Positions 26,255 to 35,260 of a stretch of 64,000 nt of DNA are shown here, one piece after another. The translations under genes were made by a program, and so were the position numbers. The stretch is from UBA6522 sp965204155 (GTDB taxonomy: Bacteria; Pseudomonadota; Gammaproteobacteria; Steroidobacterales; Rariloculaceae): contig OZ241971.1 in the NCBI GenBank assembly GCA_965204155.1, positions 1,922,001-1,986,000 on the forward strand, given 5' to 3'. The stretch's first letter is position 1. Each line of letters begins with the position of its first letter. The notes below the pieces were generated by a model. That model was not told the DNA's origin, did not search any database, and worked only from the letters and a program-made list of their open reading frames with translations.

Positions 26255-27991
26255 ATGACACGCAACTACCTTCCGGGAATCGTCATCGGCTTGCTGCTGG
26301 GCGGGGCTGCATCGGCCCAGTCGGTGGAGGAGCTGGTGGCCCGCGGGGGAGAACTGTTTCACTCGGACATCGGGTGTCACGTTTGCCACGGTCCCAATGC
26401 CCAGGGGCTGGTCGGTCCCACGCTGCACTTCGGGCCGACGCCGGTAGACATCTTCGATCAGCTCGAAAGCAACCCGATGATGGGCGTGATCGTCGCCGAA
26501 ATGGATCCCAGCGATGCGGACCTCGAGGCGATCGCCATGTACATCCGCACCCTGGCGGACCTGCCGCTGGACCTGGGGGTGATCGAGGACTGGCGTTCGG
26601 CGCTTGCGATCGTGAAGGCCAACCAGGTGCAGCAGGCCGAGTTCATGAAGACCCCGCGCGACTTGCAGGTGGAGGCCATCGAGCAATTCGATACGCTGCA
26701 GGCGACCTGGACGCGCCGCGCCAAAGAGGGAAACCTCACGAGCCACTACCAGACCGAGGTGATCGCCACTTTCGATCCCGGCGAACCCAAGTTCACGCCC
26801 GAGCCCGGCAAGACGTACTTCTACGAGAACGTGGGCACAACCAGTTCGCCTTCGGTCCTGTACGACGGCTACGTGCCGCCGCCGAGCAACCAGATCGTGG
26901 TCGGCGACGCCGAGACCAAGGAGATCGTCGCCGGCTACATGCTGCCGGAAAGCCTGCGCGCCACCGTGCACGGCACGGTCATGTCGCCCGACGGCCGCTA
27001 CGTCTACATCATCGGCGCGCGGCCCGGGCAGGCCGACGACGTGCCCACGGTGAATTCGTCCGCCACGCTCATCAAGGCGGACGCGGTGACGCTGCAGCCC
27101 ATCAAGCAGTTCACCATCGGCGGCCGGATCCACCATGCCCAGGCGTTCCGCGACTACGTGATGATCGACATGTTCGCCCGGGACCCCGACGGGCTGGCGA
27201 TCATGCTGCTCGACCCCGAAACCGACGAGATCGTCAGCGGCATCAAGGACGTGGATCTGGGCGGTTTCGCCTACACGGCCTGGTCGGACAAGGACTACGA
27301 ATACATCTACGCGCTGGTCGAGCCCGCCGGTTACGCACCCGGCCGCGCCACCGGCATGTTCGCCGCGGTGAGCATGTACCAGGGCCGCTACACTGCCCTG
27401 CGCCCGTTCTGGGTTGCCAAGATCGATCCGGACACCTGGGAGGTGCTGCGCGAATACCCCATCCCCGGCTACCGGCCCAACTGGCTGGTCGTGGATTCGG
27501 CCAAGGAGAACATGTACGTCATCAACTCGCTGTCCAACGCGAACAAGATCAACATCGAGACCGGCGAAATCGTCTGGACCAACGGCACGGGCATCGGCCC
27601 GTACGGCGCGTCGCTCAACAGCGACGAGACCGAACTCTGGGTCGCGGACAAGGGCGAGGGCGCGCACCACCTGGGCCGCACCATCACCATCATCGACACG
27701 CAGTCCGGGCACGCTACGGAAACCCTCTACGGCGCCTACAAGGTGGATCACGTGCTGCTTGACCCCACCGGCACGGAGATGTGGGCCACCAGCAACGGCG
27801 AGGGCCGCATCTATGTCTACGACGCCGAGTCGAGGGAGCTGACAAACATCATCGACATGCCAGGCAACGGCGACGCCCACGGCCTCGTGTGGGTGCACTA
27901 CGACGAGAACGGCGAGCCCCGCGTGGTTCGCGACCAGGGCAACTTCCACGGCGGCGTCAATCCCGTCATGGGGAATGCACTGAATTTCTGA
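26255..27991 (+). CDS. Secreted c-type cytochrome fused to a YncE-like beta-propeller (paralogue 1)
   Basis: The ATG at 26255 gives a signal peptide (YLPGIVIGLLLGGAASAQ); the frame is open 45 codons upstream into the promoter. Residues 41-45 are the haem-c motif CHVCH, within a small cytochrome domain ending near residue 105 (MDPSDADLEAIAMYIRTLADLP; candidate axial Met in NPMMGV). A linker of ~60 residues leads to a seven-bladed propeller of ~400 residues with SPDGRYVYIIG, YRPNWLVVDSAKENMYVIN and LDPTGTEMWATSNGEGRIYVYD. Electron transfer plus binding of a substrate or metal on the propeller is inferred. About 80% of residues appear shared with the paralogue at 33518. Confidence 0.85.
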   Translation: MTRNYLPGIVIGLLLGGAASAQSVEELVARGGELFHSDIGCHVCHGPNAQGLVGPTLHFGPTPVDIFDQLESNPMMGVIVAEMDPSDADLEAIAMYIRTLADLPLDLGVIEDWRSALAIVKANQVQQAEFMKTPRDLQVEAIEQFDTLQATWTRRAKEGNLTSHYQTEVIATFDPGEPKFTPEPGKTYFYENVGTTSSPSVLYDGYVPPPSNQIVVGDAETKEIVAGYMLPESLRATVHGTVMSPDGRYVYIIGARPGQADDVPTVNSSATLIKADAVTLQPIKQFTIGGRIHHAQAFRDYVMIDMFARDPDGLAIMLLDPETDEIVSGIKDVDLGGFAYTAWSDKDYEYIYALVEPAGYAPGRATGMFAAVSMYQGRYTALRPFWVAKIDPDTWEVLREYPIPGYRPNWLVVDSAKENMYVINSLSNANKINIETGEIVWTNGTGIGPYGASLNSDETELWVADKGEGAHHLGRTITIIDTQSGHATETLYGAYKVDHVLLDPTGTEMWATSNGEGRIYVYDAESRELTNIIDMPGNGDAHGLVWVHYDENGEPRVVRDQGNFHGGVNPVMGNALNF

Positions 27992-28102
27992 CCCGTTTTT
28001 GCCGGGGGCAGCGTCCTCGGCGCGGTCTTCTCGCGGCCGGCCCGCCGCCGCTGCAGGCCAATGTGCTACCTTTCCGGCGGCCAGCAATAGCAGGACAACG
28101 CC

Positions 28103-29281
28103 GTGTCCGAACCTTTCGTCATCGACAAGCAGCAGGCCGCAGTCCTCGAAACCGTGCGCCGCTTCAATGCGGAGGTCGTCGCGCCGGTCGCCGCCGAGCT
28201 TGACGCGCGTACCGACCCCGAAGAGAGCTTTTCCTGGGAGATCGTCGAGAAGGCCGACGAGTTCGGGTTGCGCACGCTGACACTGGCGGAGGACTGGGGC
28301 GGCGGCGGCGCGGACTGCGTGACCACCGCGATGGTTATCGAGGAACTCGGCAAGGCCGACATCGGCGTCTCCGTCGTCATGGCGCAGACTCTGAAGATCG
28401 CGCAGATTCTCCAGTCGGCGCTGACGCGCGGGCAGCAGGAGAAGTTCATCCCGATCTTCCGCGACGACCCGCGCGGTGTGCTCGCGATCGGCATTTCGGA
28501 GCCTGATACCGGCTCGAACTACTTTATCCGGCAGGACGTGCCCTTCCATACGAAGGCCGAGAAGGTCGACGGCGGTTGGCGCATCAACGGCGTGAAGCGT
28601 TTCATCTCAAATGGCAATCGCGCCGGCGTCTACCTGTTGTTCGCCCAGACCGCGGCGGACAAGTCGCTCTTCGACGGCTCCACCTGCTTCGTAATCGATC
28701 GCGGGCTCGACGGTTTCACGATCGGCCGCGTGCACGACAAGATGGGCGAGCGCCTCGCGAACAACGCGGAGCTCATCTTTGAGGACTGCTTCGTGCCCGA
28801 CGGGCAGGTCGTCGGCGAGGTGGGCAACGGTTTCCAGGTGCTCGTAGATTTCTTCCCCGCGTCGAACGCCTACGCGGCGGCGAGCGTGCTCGGCGCCGCG
28901 ACGGCCGCCTATGAACGCTCGCTTGAGTGGTGCCGCAATCGCGTACAGGGCGGCAAGCCGCTGATCGAGCACGACGGCATCAGGACACAACTGGCCGAGA
29001 TGCACATGCTGCTCGACGTCGCGCGCACCTACGTGCGCAAGGCCACCTGGATGGCCGATCACCGCGAGACCGCCTGGGACCCCGCGCTGTCCGCCTTCCC
29101 GAAAGTGTTTGCGTCGCACGCGGCGTGGAAGATCGTGACCTGGGCCGCTGAGCTGCACGGCGGATCCGGGTACATGAAGGAGACGGGTATCGAAAAGCTC
29201 GTGCGCGACGTGGCAGCGTTCCTGCACTCCGACGGCGTCAATCGGACGCTGTTGCTCAAAGCCGCGCAGATGATCATCTAG
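28103..29281 (+). CDS. Acyl-CoA dehydrogenase
   Basis: Starts at GTG (28103) with AGGA eleven bases upstream. The 392-aa FAD protein has the three expected domains: helical N (AAVLETVRRFNAEVVAPVAAELD), beta with the signature LAIGISEPDTGSNYF, and helical C (GGKPLIEHDGIRTQLAEMHML, ELHGGSGYMKETGIEKLVRDV). At the position of the usual IYEGT catalytic Glu, the sequence reads LHSDGVN, so an Asp (or another residue elsewhere) would serve as base. It is followed, through a tiny coupled frame, by an alcohol dehydrogenase-like gene, suggesting joint catabolism of an acyl or branched compound. Confidence 0.88.
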   Translation: MSEPFVIDKQQAAVLETVRRFNAEVVAPVAAELDARTDPEESFSWEIVEKADEFGLRTLTLAEDWGGGGADCVTTAMVIEELGKADIGVSVVMAQTLKIAQILQSALTRGQQEKFIPIFRDDPRGVLAIGISEPDTGSNYFIRQDVPFHTKAEKVDGGWRINGVKRFISNGNRAGVYLLFAQTAADKSLFDGSTCFVIDRGLDGFTIGRVHDKMGERLANNAELIFEDCFVPDGQVVGEVGNGFQVLVDFFPASNAYAAASVLGAATAAYERSLEWCRNRVQGGKPLIEHDGIRTQLAEMHMLLDVARTYVRKATWMADHRETAWDPALSAFPKVFASHAAWKIVTWAAELHGGSGYMKETGIEKLVRDVAAFLHSDGVNRTLLLKAAQMII

Positions 29282-29283
29282 CC

Positions 29284-29388
29284 ATGGCGAAAGTCCTCCT
29301 GCATGGGGCGGATGGCCGCTTGGCCAAAGACCGCCTGACTGAAGACTGCCTGGCCGAAGACGGCCTATCGTCGACTGACGACGCATGA
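29284..29388 (+). CDS. 34-codon reading frame linking two dehydrogenase genes
   Basis: Starts with ATG two bases after the acyl-CoA dehydrogenase stop, and ends with TGA that overlaps the ATG of the next gene in the arrangement ATGA. The product would be small and acidic (AKVLLHGADGRLAKDRLTED...). It contains a threefold near-repeat of (L)(A/T)(K/E)D. The perfect start/stop fit suggests translational coupling, but the protein itself may have no function. Confidence 0.35.
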   Translation: MAKVLLHGADGRLAKDRLTEDCLAEDGLSSTDDA

Positions 29389-30416
29389 AAGCACTCGTCC
29401 TGCACGCACCCGACACGCCGTTCGATCTGACCGAGGTTCCTGATCCCATTGCGGGGCCGGGCGAGGCCGTCGCCAAGGTGTACGCTTGCGGCGCCGGGCT
29501 GACGATTCAGCATTTCAAGGCCGGCCGCGTGCCGGCCGTGTTCCCGCGCATCATCGGTCACGAGATCTGCGCGGAGATCGTCGAGGCGGGCGCCGGCGTG
29601 ACGTCGCTCGAAGTCGGCGACATCGTCACGTCCTACTTCTATCTCAACTGCGGCCACTGCCGGATGTGCGCCGAGGACTTCCAGCCGCTCTGCGACGACT
29701 TCGGCGGTTACGTCGGCCGGGAGATCGACGGCGGATATGCCGAGTACATCAAGCTGCCGGAGCGGAACTTCATCCGCTTGCCGGAAGGGCTCGACTGGCA
29801 GGGGCAGCCCGCGCATGTGGGCGTGGCAATGGACGCGCTCGCGACCCCTTACAAGGTGCTGCGCCACGCGAGAATCCGCGAGGGCGAGACCGTCGCCGTG
29901 TTCGGCGCGGGCGGCGGACTCGGCATCCACCAGGTCATGATGGCGCGATGGGCCGGCGCGCGGGTGATCGCGGTGGACCTTCGGGCGTCCAAGTTCGACG
30001 CCTGCCGCGACGCCGGCGCCGATGAGGTCGTCGATGCGTCCGCAGTGGACGTCGTCGAAGCGCTCATGGAACTGACGGGCGGTGCGGGCGTCGACGCGGC
30101 CGTGGACTACGTCTCCGCGAAGACCACGCTCGAAGCCGGCGCACGCGCGCTCGGCAAGCGCGGCCGGCTGGTGACGCTCGGCGGCGCGGGCGAGGCGTTC
30201 AGCCTGAGCGCCAGGGAACTCCTCTTCAAGGAACTCGCCGTCCTCGGCAGCCGCTACGTGACGCCGACGGAGATCCGCGAGACTTACGACCTCATGGCCC
30301 GCGGCGAGGTCTGGCCCATCGTGACCGAGATCCGCCCGATGGAAGAAGCCGAGGAACTGCACGAACTCGTCGAGAACGGCGAAGTTACGGGCCGGGCGGC
30401 GCTCAGGATCGCGTAA
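29385..30416 (+). CDS. Zinc-type medium-chain alcohol dehydrogenase
   Basis: A 343-aa MDR protein. The structural-zinc loop is complete (NCGHCRMCAEDFQPLC), the catalytic-zinc region has IIGHEICAEIVEAG, although the first ligand position reads ACGAGLT, and the NAD(P) motif is VFGAGGGLGIHQ (GAGGGLG). Domain order and length are standard. Substrates may be alcohols or a semialdehyde related to the acyl-CoA dehydrogenase upstream, with which it is coupled. The stop is followed by ~50 bases before the next, likely co-oriented but separate, gene. Confidence 0.87.
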   Translation: MKALVLHAPDTPFDLTEVPDPIAGPGEAVAKVYACGAGLTIQHFKAGRVPAVFPRIIGHEICAEIVEAGAGVTSLEVGDIVTSYFYLNCGHCRMCAEDFQPLCDDFGGYVGREIDGGYAEYIKLPERNFIRLPEGLDWQGQPAHVGVAMDALATPYKVLRHARIREGETVAVFGAGGGLGIHQVMMARWAGARVIAVDLRASKFDACRDAGADEVVDASAVDVVEALMELTGGAGVDAAVDYVSAKTTLEAGARALGKRGRLVTLGGAGEAFSLSARELLFKELAVLGSRYVTPTEIRETYDLMARGEVWPIVTEIRPMEEAEELHELVENGEVTGRAALRIA

Positions 30417-30467
30417 ACTGTTCGAGCGCAAAAAAGTCGAATGAGCGAGCAACTCGGGAGGATAGCT

Positions 30468-31370
30468 ATGGCAACCAACGATTTACCCTGCTTACTCTTC
30501 CGATGCCTCGCTCGCATAGTCCCGGCCACGCTGCTGCTGGCCGGTCCCATGACCGGATTGCAGGCCCAGCCCGCGGATTGGGCGGAGCCATTCCCGGGGC
30601 ACCGCGTCATCGGCAATCTGTATGCTGTTGGCACCGCCGGACTGGGCGTATTCCTGATCACGTCGGACGAGGGTCACATCCTGATCAATACGGGATTGGA
30701 GGATTCCACTCCGCTCATCATGGAGAACATCGAATCGGTGGGGTATCGCCTGGAGGACGTAAGAATCCTGTTGACCATGCAGGCGCACTGGGACCATACG
30801 GCGGCGCTGGCGGAAATCAGGGAGATCACAGGGGCCGAGATGTGGGCTACGGAGGGCGACGCCAGAGTTCTCGAGGACGGCGGTTTCAGCGACCCTCATT
30901 TTGGTGGCCGGGTGTCGTTCCACCCCGTGGAGGTCGACAGGATCATCAGCGACGGCGAGATCATCGAACTGGGCGACACTCGCCTGCACGTTCACGAGCA
31001 TCCGGGACACACGGAGGGCAGCTCCAGTTACTCCATGCAGGTGACCGAAGACGGCCGCGACTACGACGTTGTGGTCGCGAACATGGGCACCATCAATGAA
31101 GGCAAGCGGCTGGTGGTCGATCCCACCTATCCCGGCGTGGCGGATGATTTCGCCCGGACCTTTGCAAGCCAGAAGGCCATGGACGTGGATGTATGGGTCG
31201 CCGCCCACGGCGGCCAGTACCGCCTGCACGACAAGTACCAGCCGGGCCAGGAATACAGCCCGGATACCTTCGTCGATCCCGAGGGATTCCTGGCCGAGGT
31301 CGACCGGCTGGAGCAAATCTACGAGGAACACATTGCCGCGGAGCGCGCCGAAGAAGGCGCTGCGGAGTAA
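30468..31370 (+). CDS. Subclass-B3-like metallo-beta-lactamase-fold protein, Gln in zinc site 1
   Basis: The ATG at 30468 has GGGAGGA 5 bases upstream and gives a signal peptide (RIVPATLLLAGPMTGLQAQ). The fold is B3-like: GNLYAVGTAGLGVFLITSDEG, HILINTGLEDSTPLIMENIES. The metal ligands are Gln105-x-His107-x-Asp109-His110 (QAHWDH), His181 (PGHTEGSSS) and His247 (AAHGGQY). The first His is replaced by Gln, as known in GOB-type B3 enzymes. Whether it hydrolyses beta-lactams is uncertain: genuine B3 enzymes are close in size, but the family includes unrelated hydrolases. It is periplasmic. Confidence 0.72.
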   Translation: MATNDLPCLLFRCLARIVPATLLLAGPMTGLQAQPADWAEPFPGHRVIGNLYAVGTAGLGVFLITSDEGHILINTGLEDSTPLIMENIESVGYRLEDVRILLTMQAHWDHTAALAEIREITGAEMWATEGDARVLEDGGFSDPHFGGRVSFHPVEVDRIISDGEIIELGDTRLHVHEHPGHTEGSSSYSMQVTEDGRDYDVVVANMGTINEGKRLVVDPTYPGVADDFARTFASQKAMDVDVWVAAHGGQYRLHDKYQPGQEYSPDTFVDPEGFLAEVDRLEQIYEEHIAAERAEEGAAE

Positions 31371-31445
31371 CGCCCCGGAATGGCGCCGAGCGCGCTCGGC
31401 ACCCTTTGCGCTGAAGCCACGATAACGAAAAGACTGGAGGGGAAC

Positions 31446-32456
31446 ATGCCGAGACTGGCCCTGTATTGCTTCGCGATCATCCTGATCGCCCCTGTCGACG
31501 CATGGGCGCACCACTCCCGCGCGTACTTCTACGATACCAACCGCGTGATCGAAGCCGAGGGCGTCATCACCCGAATTCTCTGGCGGAATCCGCATACGCG
31601 TTTCTGGCTGCAGGATGACGACGGCGAGGAGTGGGAGCTCGAGAGCACGCCGCCGGCGACTCTGGTCCGCCACGGGCTGGGGCCGGAGGCACTGGCGGAG
31701 GGCACCCGGGTCCGCGTCGCGGGTCCGGCTGCGCGTTTCGAGACCCACGCGATGGAGGTCCACAATTTCCTGCTTCCGGATGGCCGGGAGTTGCTCATTC
31801 AGACCGTGGCGCGCCCGCGCTGGACGGACGACGCGCCGATATTGCAACCCAGCGAGTTTGCCGAGGCGGATGTAACGGCGGCCGAAGCGTCGGCGACCGG
31901 CATCTTTCGCGTGTGGAGCCGCGAGTACGGCCAAACATTCAGCCTGCGCCCCGATAACGACTACCCGTTGACCGAAGCAGCGCAGGCTGCGAGAGACGCC
32001 TACGATCCGGTGGCGGAGAATCCGATTTCCGGCTGCACCGCCAAAGGCATGCCGATGATCATGTCCAACCCGCTGCCGTTCGAGTTCGTGGATGCGGTCG
32101 ATGAAATTCATCTGCGCATCGAGGAGTATGACCTCGTGCGCGTCATCCACCTGGACCCGGACGTGAGCGTGGCGAGCCCGTCCATCCTGGGGCACTCGGT
32201 CGGGCGCTGGGAGAATGGCGACCTGGTCGTGACCACGACGCAGATCAACTTCATGCACTACGGTTCAGGTATCGCCCTGAGCGCGGACGTGCGCGTCCTG
32301 GAGCGCTTTGCATTGAGCGACGACGAGCGGCGGCTCGACTACACGCTGACCGTCACCGACCCGGAGACGTTTACCGAGCCCCTGACCTCGCGCAGGCACT
32401 GGGTGTGGATGCCCGGGGAAACGGTCAAGGACTGGTCCTGTGTGGAGTCTCCCTAG
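31446..32456 (+). CDS. DUF6152 family secreted protein (long form)
   Basis: The ATG at 31446 follows GGAGGGGAAC (a strong ribosome-binding site) and gives a signal peptide (LYCFAIILIAPVDAWA) before HHSRAYFYD. The DUF6152 core is GVITRILWRNPHTRFWL; the C-terminal part has GMPMIMSNPLPFEFVDAVD, VRVIHLDPD and LGHSVGRWENGDLVVTTTQI. It lies 75 bases downstream of the B3-like gene and 85 bases upstream of an alpha/beta hydrolase gene, all in one direction, so the three may form one transcription unit. Function unknown. Confidence 0.82.
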   Translation: MPRLALYCFAIILIAPVDAWAHHSRAYFYDTNRVIEAEGVITRILWRNPHTRFWLQDDDGEEWELESTPPATLVRHGLGPEALAEGTRVRVAGPAARFETHAMEVHNFLLPDGRELLIQTVARPRWTDDAPILQPSEFAEADVTAAEASATGIFRVWSREYGQTFSLRPDNDYPLTEAAQAARDAYDPVAENPISGCTAKGMPMIMSNPLPFEFVDAVDEIHLRIEEYDLVRVIHLDPDVSVASPSILGHSVGRWENGDLVVTTTQINFMHYGSGIALSADVRVLERFALSDDERRLDYTLTVTDPETFTEPLTSRRHWVWMPGETVKDWSCVESP

Positions 32457-32541
32457 AAGCAATCGCGGATGTCCGGTCGTCAGTTGTGACACTGAGTGGC
32501 CGCACTGAAACGATGGCAGCGCACAATACGGAGTAGCCAGC

Positions 32542-33444
32542 ATGAAGACGACTCATATTGCAGCGACAATTGCAGCAATGCTTTCCGCGTTCGCGGCGTA
32601 CGGGCAATCGGGAGGGGCGCCGGAGTTGCCCGAAGGGGTCACGGTCACGGCCGATATCCCGTTCGCGAACGTCGATGGGCACGAACTCGCGCTCGATCTA
32701 TACATGCCGGCCGCCGTCGAGGATCCACGGCTGCTCGTGTGGGTGCATGGTGGCGCGTGGCGCGGCGGTAGCAGGAAATCGGTTGCGGCGCTCGCTCTGG
32801 TGCAGGCGGGTTACGCGATGGCCAGCACAAGCTACCGATTGTCCGGCGTCGCGCCGTTCCCCGCCCAGAGCCACGACATCAAGGCGGCGATTCGATTCCT
32901 GCGGGCCCACGCCGCCGATTACGGCTATGACGCGTCGCGAATCGGGATTCTCGGTTCATCGGCGGGCGCGCATCTCGCCGCACTCGTGGGCGTAACCAAC
33001 GGGAACGCCGAGCTTGAGGGCAACGTCGGCGGCAACCTGGAGCAGTCTTCGGACGTCCACGCAATCGTCGCCTACTACCCGGCGACGAATCTGGTCAGCA
33101 TTCTCGATCAGTCGACGCCCTTCGGGCTGAACCTGCGCGTGCCGGCGCTCGAAGCGCTGCTCGGTGGTCCGATGGAGGAGAAATCCGATCTTGCGCGCCT
33201 GGCAAGTCCCGTATTTCACGTCGATGCCGACGATCCGCCATTGTTCCTGCTGCACGGCGACCAGGACCCGCAGATGCCCATCAACCAGTCCCACGAACTG
33301 CACGGCGCATACAAGCACCACGGCCTGGCTGCGAAATTCGAGGTGGTTCACGGTTCGCCCCATGGCGGGCCGGCCTTCTACGACGCAGGCCGCAACAGGA
33401 TGGTCGGATCGTTTCTGGATGCGAATCTGCGCGGCGATCACTGA
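32542..33444 (+). CDS. Secreted alpha/beta hydrolase (carboxylesterase, HSL/BD-FAE-like)
   Basis: A 300-aa protein with signal peptide (IAATIAAMLSAFAAYGQ). The HGGAW oxyanion motif (LLVWVHGGAWRGGSRKS) and the nucleophile elbow GILGSSAGAHLAALVG are clear; the acid and His are probably DDPPLFLLHGDQD and the GSPHGGPAFYDAGR region. It should cleave small esters in the periplasm. It is adjacent to DUF6152 and precedes the cytochrome/propeller cluster, from which it is separated by a recognisable promoter at 33457. Confidence 0.85.
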   Translation: MKTTHIAATIAAMLSAFAAYGQSGGAPELPEGVTVTADIPFANVDGHELALDLYMPAAVEDPRLLVWVHGGAWRGGSRKSVAALALVQAGYAMASTSYRLSGVAPFPAQSHDIKAAIRFLRAHAADYGYDASRIGILGSSAGAHLAALVGVTNGNAELEGNVGGNLEQSSDVHAIVAYYPATNLVSILDQSTPFGLNLRVPALEALLGGPMEEKSDLARLASPVFHVDADDPPLFLLHGDQDPQMPINQSHELHGAYKHHGLAAKFEVVHGSPHGGPAFYDAGRNRMVGSFLDANLRGDH

Positions 33445-33456
33445 TCGGGTCTGCGC

Positions 33457-33462
33457 TATACT
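33457..33462 (+). promoter_or_regulatory. -10 element of the second cytochrome c/propeller gene
   Basis: TATACT in the context GCGCTATACTTTTTCG, 61 bases before the ATG at 33518 and matching the layout upstream of the paralogue at 26255. Confidence 0.45.
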
Positions 33463-33517
33463 TTTTCGTCCAGCCGCGCCCTCGCGGCCACCGAATATTG
33501 ACGCGGAGACAACCGGT

Positions 33518-35260
33518 ATGAGACGCATCCATCAGTCGGGACTGATCGTCGGACTTTTGCTGATCAGTGCGCCCACGCTGGCCCAGGAGACGGTGGAGGA
33601 GCTGGTCGAACGCGGGGCCGAGCTTTTCCACGCCGACATCGGCTGCTGGGTGTGCCACGGTGAAACCGCCGAGGGCCTGGTGGGCCCCACGTTGCACTTC
33701 GGGCCTCAGCCGGTGGATATCTTCGATCAGCTTGAGAACAACCCCATGATGGGCGTGATCGTTGCGGAGATGGATCCCAGCGACACCGACCTTGAGGCCA
33801 TCGCCATGTACATTCGCACACTGGCGGACCTGCCGCTGGATCTCGGCCTTATACAGGGCTGGCGGGACGCGCTGGCGGCGGTGCGGGCGAACCAGGGCGA
33901 GGAGCAGGAATTTGCCAAGACGCCGCGCGACCTGCAGGTGGAGGCGGTGGAGACCTTCGCCTCGGTGCAGGAGACGTGGACGCGGCGCTCCATCGAAGGC
34001 AGCGTCTGGAGCGAATACCCCTCGCGGATCGTGGCGACCTGGGACCCCGGCGAGCCCAAGTTCACGCCGGAACCCGGCAAGACGTACTTCTACGAGAACG
34101 TGGGCACCACCAGTTCGCCGTCCGTGTTGTTCGACGGCTACGCGCCCCCGCCCAGCAACCAGCTCGTGGTGGGCGACGCCCAGACCATGGACATCATCGC
34201 CACCCACATGATCCCCGAGAGTCTCCGCGCCGTGGTGCATACCTCGGCCATGTCGCCGGACGGCAAGTACGCCTACATGGTCGGCCCCCGCGAGCCCACC
34301 GCCGACGGCACGCCCGACCCGGCCGGCGCCTGGACCATGCTCAAGCTGGACGCCATCACCCTGCAGCCGGTGGCGCAGGTCACCATCGGCGCGCGGCTTC
34401 ACCACGGCCAGGTCTTCAGGGACAAGGTGCTCTTCGACGTCTTCGTGCGCAATCCCGACGGGCTCGGGCTGTTCCTGTACGACCCCGAGACCGACGAGGT
34501 CCTGGGCGGCGTCAGGGACGTCGACATGGGCGGGTTCATCTACACCGTGTGGACCGACAAGGACTACGAGTACATCTATGCACTCATGGAGCCCGCCGGC
34601 TACGCGCCGGGACGCAGTACGGGCATGCAGGGCGTCCGCATGATGTACCAGGGCACGCTGCTGGCCATGCGCCCGTTCTGGGTCGCCACCATCGACCCCG
34701 ACACCTGGGAAGTGGTCGCCGAGTACCCCATCCCCGGCTATCGCCCGAACTGGGCCGTCATCGACAACGCCAAGGAGTACATCTATCCGATAATGAGCAG
34801 TTCCGTGGCCGCCAAGGTGGACATAAAGACCGGCGAGATCATCTGGACCAACGGAACCGGCATCGGGCCGTACGGCGCCGCACTCAACGCGGAAGAGACC
34901 GAGCTTTGGGTCGCCGACAAGGGCGAGGCGGCGCATCACCTGGGCCGCACCATCACCATCATCGACACCCAGACCGGCCACGCCACCGAGACGCTCTACA
35001 GCGCCTACAAGCTGGACCATATCCTGCTCTCGCCCAACGGCAAGGAGATGTGGGCGACCAGCAACGGCGAAGGCAGAATCTACGTCTACGACGTCGACAC
35101 CAGGGAACTGATCCGCAAGATCGAGATGCCCGGCAACGGCGACGCCCACGGACTCATCTGGGTGCACTACGACGAGAACGGGGAGTCCCGTACCGTGCGC
35201 GACCAGGGCAATTTCCACGCCGGGATCAATCCCTTCGAGGGGGTTATACTCGATTATTGA
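33518..35260 (+). CDS. Secreted c-type cytochrome fused to a YncE-like beta-propeller (paralogue 2)
   Basis: The ATG at 33518 gives the signal peptide (HQSGLIVGLLLISAPTLAQ); the frame stays open upstream inside the hydrolase gene, which is a by-product of codon bias. The haem motif CWVCH is at residues 43-47. The remainder follows paralogue 1 almost residue by residue (PTLHFGPQPVDIFDQLENN, YFYENVGTTSSPSVLFDGY, TNGTGIGPYGAALNAEETELW), with a few differences on propeller loops. It begins the run of periplasmic redox genes 33518-38685. The following SCO and CcdA-like genes suggest that it needs copper or haem/disulfide handling. The substrate is unknown. Confidence 0.86.
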   Translation: MRRIHQSGLIVGLLLISAPTLAQETVEELVERGAELFHADIGCWVCHGETAEGLVGPTLHFGPQPVDIFDQLENNPMMGVIVAEMDPSDTDLEAIAMYIRTLADLPLDLGLIQGWRDALAAVRANQGEEQEFAKTPRDLQVEAVETFASVQETWTRRSIEGSVWSEYPSRIVATWDPGEPKFTPEPGKTYFYENVGTTSSPSVLFDGYAPPPSNQLVVGDAQTMDIIATHMIPESLRAVVHTSAMSPDGKYAYMVGPREPTADGTPDPAGAWTMLKLDAITLQPVAQVTIGARLHHGQVFRDKVLFDVFVRNPDGLGLFLYDPETDEVLGGVRDVDMGGFIYTVWTDKDYEYIYALMEPAGYAPGRSTGMQGVRMMYQGTLLAMRPFWVATIDPDTWEVVAEYPIPGYRPNWAVIDNAKEYIYPIMSSSVAAKVDIKTGEIIWTNGTGIGPYGAALNAEETELWVADKGEAAHHLGRTITIIDTQTGHATETLYSAYKLDHILLSPNGKEMWATSNGEGRIYVYDVDTRELIRKIEMPGNGDAHGLIWVHYDENGESRTVRDQGNFHAGINPFEGVILDY

